Below, one piece after another: positions 26,350-34,088 of a stretch of DNA of 59,898 bases. The translations under genes were made by a program, and so were the position numbers. Every line of letters begins with the position of its first letter. Within the stretch, counting starts at the first letter, position 1. Origin of the DNA: Flavobacteriaceae bacterium (GTDB lineage: Bacteria > Bacteroidota > Bacteroidia > Flavobacteriales > Flavobacteriaceae); assembly GCA_018608625.1 (NCBI GenBank), contig JABAZC010000033.1, positions 1-59,898 on the forward strand, given 5' to 3'. The notes beneath the pieces were generated by a model. It was not told where the DNA came from, did not search any database, and was given only the letters and a program-made list of their open reading frames with translations.

Positions 26350-27636
26350 ATGAAATACCAACGCAGTAGTCAACTATTTAAAGCCGCTTCGGAAGTTATT
26401 CCCGGTGGGGTTAATTCTCCTGTACGCGCTTTCAAATCCGTCGGGGGAACACCTGTTTTTGTTGATAAAGCAAAGGGCGCCTACTTATATGATGCCGATG
26501 GCAATCGACTCATAGATTATATTAATTCGTGGGGTCCGATGATTTTAGGTCATGCTTTCCCACCAGTGATAGATGCTGTGGTTGAAAAAGCTAAACTAGG
26601 TACTTCTTTTGGAATGCCCACAGAAATTGAAACGCAAATTGCTGAACTTGCAGTCTCAATGGTTCCTAATGTCGATCAAATTCGTTTTGTGAATTCTGGT
26701 ACAGAAGCCTGTATGAGTGCTGTTCGTTTGGCTAGAGGATTTTCTGGGAAGGAAAAAATTATAAAATTTGCAGGCTGTTACCATGGACATTCAGATTCAT
26801 TTTTAATTCAAGCAGGAAGTGGTGCGGTTACCTTTGGAAGCCCAAACAGCCCTGGAGTTACCAAAGGAACAGCCAAAGACACGTTATTAGCTACCTATAA
26901 TGATTTAGAGTCTGTTACTAGAATTTTTGAAGCAAATCCCTCAGACATTGCATGTGTAATTGTAGAGCCAGTAGCTGGGAATATGGGCTGTATTCCGCCA
27001 CATCCAGGATTTCTCAAAGGGCTTCGCGATTTATGTGATGCCAATCAATCAATTTTAGTTTTTGACGAGGTTATGACAGGCTTTCGCTTGGCTAAGGGTG
27101 GTGTTCAGGAATTATATGGCATTGAAGCCGACATTGTCTGTTTTGGAAAAGTAATTGGTGGTGGATTGCCTGTTGGAGCTTTTGCAGCACGACACGAAAT
27201 TATGGCATACTTAGCCCCTATCGGGCCTGTTTATCAAGCTGGAACTTTGAGCGGGAACCCATTGGCTATGGCAGCGGGGTATACGATGCTAAAAGCATTG
27301 AATACCGATATTGAAGTGTTTGATCGCTTGTCAAAGAAAACAGCGTACTTACATAAAGGTATTTCAAAAGCTTTATCAGATTATCAAATTTCACACACAA
27401 TTAATAGAGTCGGCTCTATGATTTCAGTGCATTTTTCTAAGAGACCAGTAGTGGATTTTGAAACAGCTGCAGAAGCTAATAATGAGCGTTTTAAAAGCTT
27501 TTTTCATGGTTTGCTAAACGAAGGGATTTATATTGCTCCGAGTGCATTTGAATCGTGGTTTATTACAGACGCCTTAACATACCAAGACTTGGATGAAACA
27601 ATCGCAGCTGTTGCAAAAGTTGCCAAAACATTATAG
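26350..27636 (+). CDS. hemL: Glutamate-1-semialdehyde 2,1-aminomutase
   Basis: HemL converts glutamate-1-semialdehyde to 5-aminolevulinate for heme synthesis. The start is ATG 26350; the frame upstream to 26314 lies inside the previous gene. The 428-residue protein begins [20 protein letters not shown] and has NSPVRAF, the [16 protein letters not shown] loop and CYHGHSDSF. The PLP lysine is at 267 in [13 protein letters not shown], and an [10 protein letters not shown] motif follows. Length is normal. The TAG stop directly abuts the stop codon of the convergent phosphatidyltransferase gene, an overlap of six bases. Confidence 0.95.
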   Translation: MKYQRSSQLFKAASEVIPGGVNSPVRAFKSVGGTPVFVDKAKGAYLYDADGNRLIDYINSWGPMILGHAFPPVIDAVVEKAKLGTSFGMPTEIETQIAELAVSMVPNVDQIRFVNSGTEACMSAVRLARGFSGKEKIIKFAGCYHGHSDSFLIQAGSGAVTFGSPNSPGVTKGTAKDTLLATYNDLESVTRIFEANPSDIACVIVEPVAGNMGCIPPHPGFLKGLRDLCDANQSILVFDEVMTGFRLAKGGVQELYGIEADIVCFGKVIGGGLPVGAFAARHEIMAYLAPIGPVYQAGTLSGNPLAMAAGYTMLKALNTDIEVFDRLSKKTAYLHKGISKALSDYQISHTINRVGSMISVHFSKRPVVDFETAAEANNERFKSFFHGLLNEGIYIAPSAFESWFITDALTYQDLDETIAAVAKVAKTL

Positions 27637-28404
27637 GGGTTTAAGGACAAGCTTTCTAAGACCAACAAATAATACTATAAGCGCTGAGTAAACAATAAAA
27701 AACGGAATCACATAATCTTGTAGTTTTAAGGCCAGCATAAGAGCCATAAACAGCAGCTGAAATCCAAGACCATACATAGAGACTAAAGTCATAAACCATT
27801 TTGGGAATGGAGGACTGTCACTTGCGTTTTTGTCCATGTGATACATGATTTTGTCAAAAGTTATATACAAGATGTCATAGATTTTATAAAAGAGGTTCAC
27901 TGTGGTTTGACTTTCTCCTTTAAGGGCTTTTGGTGCGGCATCTTCAAAGATTCTACTGGTCGAATCTCCTTGTACAGCGTTTCTTAAAATCACATAGTAA
28001 TAATTATAGACGGTTCCTTGAAGTTGAATTCCGAAAAAGGCGATTAACATATAGGTTATTGAAATATCAGTAATGTGCCAAAAGGCAAGGAGAAAACAAA
28101 AATTAAGTATAATATCAGCTATAGAATCATAATAACGCCCCGTGTATGAAGGGGTGTTTTTAAGCCTTGATAATTCCCCATCTGCAGCATCTAAAACTGA
28201 TTTTAATATGATAAAAAAAGCAGCTGTTTTATAATAGCCGTTTATCATACATGCAATAGCAATAAGTCCTGCAAAAATAAATAGGGTGGTTACGTGAATA
28301 GGAGTAAATTGGGTATGCTTAAGCTGGTTAGCAATCCAATTACCACCAGATCTTCCATAATCAGACAAGTCTAAAAACTGATATTCTTTTGGGAGTTTTG
28401 CCAT
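27631..28404 (-). CDS. CDP-alcohol phosphatidyltransferase family protein
   Basis: The enzyme class transfers a phosphatidyl group from a CDP-lipid to an alcohol in the membrane. The 257-residue protein carries the complete family motif D-x2-D-G-x2-[AS]R-x8-G-x3-D-x3-D. The residues are D72, D75, G76, R80, G89, D93 and D97 in [12 protein letters not shown] and [11 protein letters not shown], with hydrophobic helices around it. Alanine of the usual AR is serine here. The alcohol substrate is not evident. The gene converges on hemL and the stop codons abut, with no room for a terminator. Confidence 0.9.
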   Translation of the reverse strand: MAKLPKEYQFLDLSDYGRSGGNWIANQLKHTQFTPIHVTTLFIFAGLIAIACMINGYYKTAAFFIILKSVLDAADGELSRLKNTPSYTGRYYDSIADIILNFCFLLAFWHITDISITYMLIAFFGIQLQGTVYNYYYVILRNAVQGDSTSRIFEDAAPKALKGESQTTVNLFYKIYDILYITFDKIMYHMDKNASDSPPFPKWFMTLVSMYGLGFQLLFMALMLALKLQDYVIPFFIVYSALIVLFVGLRKLVLKPL

Positions 28405-28642
28405 GCCTATACTGTGAAAATTGGTTAGTAGTTTAAGCCATCAAAGGTACAATCATTTTCTGAACTTTTAGTTGCTTTAAAATTGAGAGAAATCAATATT
28501 GCTCTTAATAGTCACCTAAAAGTTGATTTCTTTTTTTGGATTCCTTTATGCGCTATCGCCACCGTGGAATTATACTACTTGAAAACATACTTACTCAAAA
28601 CAAAGTGATCGTGAAAATGTTGTGAAATAATTGTTAAACTAT

Positions 28643-28672
28643 TTGGAGTTAATAGTATTACTATTATATTTG
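28643..28672 (+). promoter_or_regulatory. Promoter with palindromic operator before the TetR-like gene
   Basis: A -33 TTG (28643-28645) and a -7 TATATTTG (28665-28672) are separated by 19 bases, the expected Bacteroidota spacing. The spacer contains a perfect 15-base palindrome AATAGTA-T-TACTATT (28651-28665), whose last base is the first base of the -7 box. A regulator bound there would block polymerase. The start codon of the next gene is at 28682, nine bases after the -7 box, so the transcript is nearly leaderless. Autoregulation by the TetR-like product is the simplest reading. Confidence 0.7.
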
Positions 28673-28681
28673 TAATCAATA

Positions 28682-29356
28682 ATGGAAAACTTGCCTTTAC
28701 ATATAATTATTAATCCTGATCTTTACACAAAGAATCCAGAATCCTCTGTGCTAGGTCAAAAAATTGTATCGAAAAGTATAGAAATGATTAATGCGTTAGG
28801 TTTTGAAGATTTCACATTCAAGAAACTAGGGCTCGAAATTGGGTCTAATGAAAGTTCGGTCTATCGTTATTTTGAGAGCAAGCATGCGTTGTTAGTCTAT
28901 TTGATTAATTGGTATTGGAGCTGGATTGAATATAAATTAGTTTTTTCTAACTTAAATGTACCTTCACCCGATGAACGCCTTACGCATGCTATTTTAATAT
29001 TAACAGCCGAGATTAACGAAGACCATTCGTTTTCATATATTAATGAGGTGCTATTGAACAAAATCATTGTATCAGAGTCGTCAAAAGCCTATCATACTAA
29101 AGCTATAGATGCTGAAAATGAAAAAGGTTACTACAAAACATATAAGCGCGTGGTGCAGCGCATTAGTGATCTTGTTTTAGAAATTAATCCTAAATATGAG
29201 TTTCCTCACATGTTAATTTCTACAGTTATTGAAGGTGCTCACCATCAACGTTATTTTTCAAAACATCTCCCGTCTTTAACAGATTTTGAAGAAGGCAAAA
29301 ATAATATCGTTCGTTTTTATACTAATTTAGTTTTTAATGCCCTCGCCAAAAAATGA
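28682..29356 (+). CDS. TetR/AcrR-like transcriptional regulator
   Basis: The protein (224 residues) has an N-terminal helix-turn-helix (about 35-70). It is seen as MINALGFEDFTFKKLGLEIG then NESSVYRYFESKHALLVYL, which is the TetR DNA-recognition pattern. The rest is a helical ligand-binding region rich in charged residues. A palindrome lies in its own promoter. Its end overlaps a small gene by four bases (ATGA), and SulP and carbonic anhydrase genes follow. Control of that unit is inferred; the inducer is unknown. Confidence 0.87.
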   Translation: MENLPLHIIINPDLYTKNPESSVLGQKIVSKSIEMINALGFEDFTFKKLGLEIGSNESSVYRYFESKHALLVYLINWYWSWIEYKLVFSNLNVPSPDERLTHAILILTAEINEDHSFSYINEVLLNKIIVSESSKAYHTKAIDAENEKGYYKTYKRVVQRISDLVLEINPKYEFPHMLISTVIEGAHHQRYFSKHLPSLTDFEEGKNNIVRFYTNLVFNALAKK

Positions 29357-29685
29357 AAAATAGCTTTCACATTCTTGCTTTAGGATTTAGATCACTAATT
29401 TTTGTATTATTGTTTGGGTCTATTATTTTACAGCCTGTTTTAGAATCAATTTCAGTGATGGATCCCCAAGCTTTTTCTTGGCTTGATCATGATTCTGAAA
29501 ATGAGAATAATGAAAATGAAAGTAAAGAAGTCGAAGACTCTAAAGAAAAAAAAGTTGAATTAAGACTAACAACGATAGATTTCAGTTCTAGTCCTTTTAG
29601 TCATACAGTTTCTAATTATCGTTTATGTTTTCTAAAAAATAATGTTACGATTGATTTACATGACCCCCCTCCTGAAGTAGGCTAA
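29353..29685 (+). CDS. Small exported or membrane-anchored acidic protein
   Basis: The 110-residue protein has one N-terminal hydrophobic segment (about 7-30, with FVLLFGSIILQP). A very acidic asparagine/glutamate stretch (about 47-70) and a polar tail ending in DLHDPPPEVG follow. It overlaps the end of the regulator gene (ATGA) and precedes the SulP transporter by 132 bases. I do not recognise a named family. The layout of membrane anchor, acidic linker and a PPPE tail recalls small proteins found before metal or anion transporters in this group, but this is impression only. Confidence 0.65.
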   Translation: MKNSFHILALGFRSLIFVLLFGSIILQPVLESISVMDPQAFSWLDHDSENENNENESKEVEDSKEKKVELRLTTIDFSSSPFSHTVSNYRLCFLKNNVTIDLHDPPPEVG

Positions 29686-29817
29686 ATCATTTCCTAGCTT
29701 TGTTTTGAAGCGACTTCTAATTTAAACTAAGTGTCGTTCAGATCATCCAAAATTATTTTAAATACAAATCAACAATGCCAGTCTTATTTTTAGACGGCAC
29801 ACAATTATTATTATATA

Positions 29818-31416
29818 ATGAATAGTTCAAATCCATTTAAAAATTTAAAATCAGACTTACCATCTAGTATCGTAGTATTCTTTGTTGCACTTCCTCTTTG
29901 TCTTGGCATCGCATTAGCGAGTGGTGCACCACTCTTTTCAGGTTTAATAGCTGGAATCGTAGGGGGTATTGTCGTAGGGTCCATTAGTGGATCAAGTGTC
30001 GGGGTCAGTGGGCCTGCAGCGGGCTTAGCAGCCATCGTTTTAACAGCTATTGGAACTCTCGGTAGTTTTGAGAACTTTTTATTAGCGGTTGTCCTTGGAG
30101 GAGTTATTCAGTTCCTCTTTGGGATTCTTAGAGCTGGGGTGATCGGTTACTATTTTCCTTCGTCCGTGATCAAAGGAATGTTAACTGGGATTGGAATTAT
30201 TATCATTCTTAAACAGATTCCTCATTTTTTCGGATATAATTCAAATCCTGAAGGAAATTTTGCATTTTTTAAGGTTGGAGGTGAAAACACCTTCTCAGAA
30301 ATATTAAATACCGTTAACTTAATTAGTCCTGGTGCTACTATTGTAGCTTTTTTAGCTTTGACAATCTTATTATTGTGGAGTGAAGTGCTTTCCAAAAAAG
30401 GAAAAATATTTCAGTTGATTCAGGGGCCTTTAGTCGCTGTTGTTCTAGGAATCATCTATTTTATATGTACTAAGGGTAGCACTCAATGGGGTGTGTCACC
30501 TAACTTATTAGTAAGTGTACCAGTTCCCGAGGATACAGCCTCATTCTTAGCCCAGTTTCGTTTTCCTAATTTTGAAGCTATTTCAAATCCACAGGTTTGG
30601 ATCACCGCTTTCACAATCGCTTTAGTGGCTAGTTTAGAGACATTGTTGTGTGTGGAAGCAACGGATAAAATAGACCCTTTAAAGCGTGTAACTCCAACTA
30701 ATAAGGAGTTGTTGGCACAAGGTATTGGTAATATATTTTCAGGCCTTATAGGGGGACTTCCTGTGACTCAAGTTATTGTGCGGAGTTCTGCAAATATACA
30801 ATCGGGAGGAAAAACAAAAATGTCGGCTATAATTCATGGTTTTTTATTATTAATTTCTGTAATTTTAATTCCAAATTTATTAAATAAAATTCCGCTATCT
30901 GTTTTAGCATCTGTGTTGTTTATTGTCGGATACAAACTAGCTAAACCGGCACTTTTTATTGAAATGTATCGATTGGGTTGGAAGCAGTTTACTCCTTTTG
31001 TAGTTACTGTTCTAGGAATTGTTTTTACCGATTTATTGATCGGAATTGCATTAGGCCTTTCCGTTGGAGTAGTGGTGATTTTGATCAAAAGTTTTCAGAA
31101 TTCACATTTTCTACATATTGAAGATCATAGTAATGGAGTACACAAAATAAAAATGACTTTAGCTGAGGAAGTAACGTTTTTCAATAAAGGTGCTATTCTT
31201 AAAGAATTAGACCTTTTACCTGCTAATAGTTGTTTGGAGCTTGATGTGACCAAAACACGCTATCTTGATAATGATATCATCGAGATTTTAGAAGATTTTT
31301 CTGAAAAAGCGCTGCGTAAACAAATTGATATCAAATTAATCTCTGTTAGGGGTGTGGTGAAAAATCCCGAAAGTTTTATTCAGTTTTTTCAATTAAGACC
31401 TCAAACTGTTTTGTAA
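29818..31416 (+). CDS. SulP family anion transporter with STAS domain
   Basis: The protein (532 residues) is an inner-membrane anion transporter. The N-terminal half has the SulP pattern (FFVALPLCLGIALASGAPLF, then SGSSVGVSGPAAGLAAIVLTA), and 10-12 hydrophobic helices extend to about residue 425. A C-terminal STAS domain (about 440-530, with LELDVTKTRYLDNDIIEIL) follows. A beta-carbonic anhydrase gene starts 32 bases downstream, so bicarbonate is a likely substrate by analogy with BicA-type SulP proteins. Sulfate cannot be excluded by sequence alone. Confidence 0.92.
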   Translation: MNSSNPFKNLKSDLPSSIVVFFVALPLCLGIALASGAPLFSGLIAGIVGGIVVGSISGSSVGVSGPAAGLAAIVLTAIGTLGSFENFLLAVVLGGVIQFLFGILRAGVIGYYFPSSVIKGMLTGIGIIIILKQIPHFFGYNSNPEGNFAFFKVGGENTFSEILNTVNLISPGATIVAFLALTILLLWSEVLSKKGKIFQLIQGPLVAVVLGIIYFICTKGSTQWGVSPNLLVSVPVPEDTASFLAQFRFPNFEAISNPQVWITAFTIALVASLETLLCVEATDKIDPLKRVTPTNKELLAQGIGNIFSGLIGGLPVTQVIVRSSANIQSGGKTKMSAIIHGFLLLISVILIPNLLNKIPLSVLASVLFIVGYKLAKPALFIEMYRLGWKQFTPFVVTVLGIVFTDLLIGIALGLSVGVVVILIKSFQNSHFLHIEDHSNGVHKIKMTLAEEVTFFNKGAILKELDLLPANSCLELDVTKTRYLDNDIIEILEDFSEKALRKQIDIKLISVRGVVKNPESFIQFFQLRPQTVL

Positions 31417-31448
31417 ATTAATAATAAGAAAATTTAATACTAAAAATT

Positions 31449-32078
31449 ATGAAAGCACACACAAAAGAAACACAAGCAGCGATGACTCCTGAATCATCAT
31501 TACAAGCTTTAAAAGATGGAAACCAACGATTTATAAATGCTTCTCAACTTGTTAGAGACTTAAATGCGCAAGTAGATGCTACAAGTATGGGTCAATATCC
31601 TTTTGCAACGGTCTTACATTGCATAGATTCTAGGGTCTCAGCAGAGCATGTCTTTGACCAGGGTATAGGAGATTTATTTAGTATTCGTATAGCGGGTAAT
31701 TTTGTTAATGAAGATATTTTAGGGAGTATGGAATTTGCTTGCAAATTAGCGGGCACTAAAGTATTAGTTGTTCTTGGCCACACCGCTTGTGGTGCTGTCA
31801 AAGGAGCTTGTGATCATGCTCGTATGGGTAATTTAACGGCTCTTATCAATAAAATTGAACCAGCAGTTGACGCTGTAGAACTTCCTGTTGATGAAAGTAT
31901 GAGAAACTCTTCTAATATAGGATTTGTTAACTCTGTAGCCTCTAAAAACGTTGAAATGACATTAAGTAACATTCGTAATAAGAGTGAAGTTCTTAATCAA
32001 ATGGAATCAAGTGGGGACTTAATAATAATAGGAGGGATGTATGACATCGCTGACGGCAAGGTGACTTTTTATGCATAA
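31449..32078 (+). CDS. Beta-class carbonic anhydrase
   Basis: The enzyme interconverts CO2 and bicarbonate. The 209-residue protein has all the beta-class zinc-site residues: cysteine 58, aspartate 60 and arginine 62 in HCIDSRVSAE, and histidine 111 and cysteine 114 in LGHTACGAV. It lacks a signal peptide and should be cytoplasmic. It lies between a SulP transporter gene and a DUF2490 gene whose start overlaps its stop by eight bases, so the three genes form a unit. The N-terminal MKAHTKETQAAMTPESS is typical of the longer Bacteroidota form. Confidence 0.95.
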   Translation: MKAHTKETQAAMTPESSLQALKDGNQRFINASQLVRDLNAQVDATSMGQYPFATVLHCIDSRVSAEHVFDQGIGDLFSIRIAGNFVNEDILGSMEFACKLAGTKVLVVLGHTACGAVKGACDHARMGNLTALINKIEPAVDAVELPVDESMRNSSNIGFVNSVASKNVEMTLSNIRNKSEVLNQMESSGDLIIIGGMYDIADGKVTFYA

Positions 32079-32745
32079 AAAATCAAACTTAATAATTGTG
32101 GCATTAGCCTTTTTGCTAATGCTACCTAGTGCTATGTTTGCTCAAGAGAGTGATTTCGGTAACTGGCTTATTTATATCGGTAATAAAAAAATAGATAGTA
32201 AATGGAATATTCACAACGAAGTTCAGTATCGAAATTATGATGTTGTTGGAGATTTAGAACAGCTACTTCTTAGAACAGGTGTTGGCTATAATTTATCTGA
32301 AAATAATCATAATTTGCTTTTGGGTTATGGGTATATTTCGTCAGAAAATTACATTCCAGAAACTCAAGAAAAAACTGCTATTAATGAACATCGAATTTTT
32401 CAGCAATTTATTTCAAAGGATCAATTAGGGATACTGTCATTAACCCATCGTTATAGAGTTGAGCAGCGTTTTGTAGAAAAAGATTTTAAAATGCGTTTTC
32501 GTTATTTTTTAGCTGCGAATATTCCGTTAATCAAAACTGAAGACGGCGGCTCTAAGTTATATTTTTCAGCCTATAATGAAGTGTTTTTAAATGCGAAGAG
32601 CAAAGTTTTTGATCGGAATCGTGTGTATGGAGGATTTGGCTTTCAATTAAACAGACAGATTCGCATGGAAGCTGGATATATGAATCAAATGTTTGAGGCT
32701 TCTAGCCGTGATCAATTTAACTTGATCACATTTATCACTTTTTAA
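32071..32745 (+). CDS. DUF2490 outer-membrane beta-barrel protein
   Basis: The 224-residue protein has a signal peptide (AFLLMLPSAMFAQ). It then shows the DUF2490 pattern: FGNWLIYIGNKKIDSKWNIH, EVQYRNYDV, EQLLLRTGVGYNL and HRIFQQFI, with alternating strands and an aromatic C-terminal strand (DQFNLITFITF), typical of an outer-membrane barrel. Its start codon lies inside the carbonic anhydrase gene. A barrel linked so closely to a SulP transporter and carbonic anhydrase may form the outer-membrane route for the same anion, which is inference. A terminator follows. Confidence 0.85.
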   Translation: MHKKSNLIIVALAFLLMLPSAMFAQESDFGNWLIYIGNKKIDSKWNIHNEVQYRNYDVVGDLEQLLLRTGVGYNLSENNHNLLLGYGYISSENYIPETQEKTAINEHRIFQQFISKDQLGILSLTHRYRVEQRFVEKDFKMRFRYFLAANIPLIKTEDGGSKLYFSAYNEVFLNAKSKVFDRNRVYGGFGFQLNRQIRMEAGYMNQMFEASSRDQFNLITFITF

Positions 32746-32757
32746 AGTTACTTCAAA

Positions 32758-32793
32758 AAAAAACACGCTTATATTTATGAAAGCGTGTTTTTG
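32758..32793. terminator. Bidirectional terminator between DUF2490 and GSII genes
   Basis: A hairpin with arms AAAACACGCTT and AAGCGTGTTTT around a ten-base loop is flanked by A and T runs on both sides. It can stop transcription from the DUF2490 gene on the plus strand and the glutamine synthetase gene on the minus strand. Confidence 0.85.
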
Positions 32794-32812
32794 TTTGTAT
32801 AGTAGTGGGTAA

Positions 32813-33835
32813 TTATATTTTTGCAGACTTTACTGTTTTAATAATACGTCCAGCAATTTTATAGGGATCCCCGTTAGATGCTGGTCTGCGGTCTTCAAGC
32901 CAACCTTTCCATCCTTTTTCTACAGCAATAATTGGGATTCTAATCGAAGCCCCTCTGTCAGAGACACCCCAGGAAAAATCCGTAATAGCAGCAGTCTCGT
33001 GTAAACCAGTAAGGCGTTGGTCATTAAACTCTCCATAAACTTCAATATGTTCTTTTACAACTGGCCTGAATGCTTCACAAATTTTTGCATAAACATCTTT
33101 GTCTCCACAAGTTCTTAAGATTGTGTTTGAGAAGTTAGCATGCATTCCGGATCCATTCCAGTCCATGTCTTTTCCAAGAGGTTTTGGGTGGTAGTCAATA
33201 TAGTATCCATACTTTTCAGTAAGTCTGTCTAATAAGTAACGAGCAATCCAAATTTCATCTCCCGCTTGTTTTGCACCTTTTGCAAACAATTGGAACTCCC
33301 ATTGTCCAGATGCAACTTCTTGATTTATTCCTTCAAAATTTAAGCCGGCATCAATACACAAATCAGCATGTTCTTCAACTAAATTTCTTCCATGTGTGTG
33401 CAGCCCACCAACGGAGCAGTAATACATGCCTTGTGGGGCAGGGTATCCTCCAATTGGAAACCCAAGAGGTAGTTGTGTTTTTGTGTCCATTATAAAATAC
33501 TCTTGTTCGAAACCAAACCAGAAATCATTATCATTATCGTCAATTGTAGCACGCCCATTAGAAACGTGAGGCGTTCCATCAGCATTTAAAACTTCAGTCA
33601 TTACTAAATAACCATTGATTCTTGCAGGATCTGGATATATGGCAACTGGTTTTAATAAACAGTCAGAAGAACCTCCAGAAGCTTGCCTTGTTGATGAACC
33701 ATCAAAAGACCAGTTATCTAATTCTTCAATTGTTCCTTGAAAATCCTCGTGCTCTTCAACTTTAGTTTTGCTTCTCATGTTCTGAGTTGGATGGTATCCA
33801 TCTAGCCAGATATATTCTAATTTAATTTTTGCCAT
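32813..33835 (-). CDS. Glutamine synthetase, type II (eukaryotic-like)
   Basis: The enzyme makes glutamine from glutamate, ammonia and ATP. The 340-residue protein is far shorter than GSI and matches GSII. It has an early beta-grasp start (KLEYIWLDGYHPTQNMRSKTK), FGFEQEYFIMD, the GGLHTHGRNLVEEHADLC segment and GINQEVASGQWEFQLF. NGSGMHANFSN and SDRGASIRIP are in the active site. The divergent gene is a type III glutamine synthetase, so nitrogen assimilation may be switched between the two. A TATATTTG promoter word lies upstream. Confidence 0.94.
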   Translation of the reverse strand: MAKIKLEYIWLDGYHPTQNMRSKTKVEEHEDFQGTIEELDNWSFDGSSTRQASGGSSDCLLKPVAIYPDPARINGYLVMTEVLNADGTPHVSNGRATIDDNDNDFWFGFEQEYFIMDTKTQLPLGFPIGGYPAPQGMYYCSVGGLHTHGRNLVEEHADLCIDAGLNFEGINQEVASGQWEFQLFAKGAKQAGDEIWIARYLLDRLTEKYGYYIDYHPKPLGKDMDWNGSGMHANFSNTILRTCGDKDVYAKICEAFRPVVKEHIEVYGEFNDQRLTGLHETAAITDFSWGVSDRGASIRIPIIAVEKGWKGWLEDRRPASNGDPYKIAGRIIKTVKSAKI

Positions 33836-33866
33836 AATAATTTTTAAATAATTGAATTAATGATTA

Positions 33867-33874
33867 CAAATATA
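33867..33874 (-). promoter_or_regulatory. Candidate -7 element (TATATTTG) for GSII
   Basis: TATATTTG on the minus strand matches TAnnTTTG, 31 bases before the GSII ATG. The first of the twin 16-base repeats starts 19 bases upstream of it, the position where a -33 box or activator site would be. Confidence 0.55.
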
Positions 33875-33892
33875 ATTATTATGATAGTGACT

Positions 33893-33960
33893 CTATTTTT
33901 TTAGGGGTAAAATTATTAACATAGATAGATTTTTGTTGAATACCCTATCTTTTTAGGGGT
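33893..33960. repeat. Twin 16-base direct repeats between the divergent glutamine synthetase genes
   Basis: CTATTTTTTTAGGGGT at 33893-33908 and CTATCTTTTTAGGGGT at 33945-33960 differ at one position. They start 52 bases apart, close to five helical turns. The second sits in a dyad (ACCC-TA ... TA-GGGGT). The GGGG core is striking in AT-rich intergenic DNA. I infer a double regulator site for the divergent GSII and GSIII promoters; the protein is unknown. Confidence 0.6.
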
Positions 33961-34050
33961 TTATTTGATTTTTTCATATTTAAAGCAGGTATTAATTTTA
34001 AATTTGTTAATAAATATTTAATCAAAAGCTTATTTTTAGTGTGATTATTT

Positions 34051-34058
34051 TACTTTTG
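34051..34058 (+). promoter_or_regulatory. Candidate -7 element (TACTTTTG) for GSIII
   Basis: TACTTTTG matches TAnnTTTG and lies 30 bases before the GSIII ATG. No clear TTG at the usual -33 distance is seen. The twin repeats lie about 90-160 bases upstream. Confidence 0.55.
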
Positions 34059-34088
34059 TAATAATAGTTTAACTAAAACCACCAAGCT

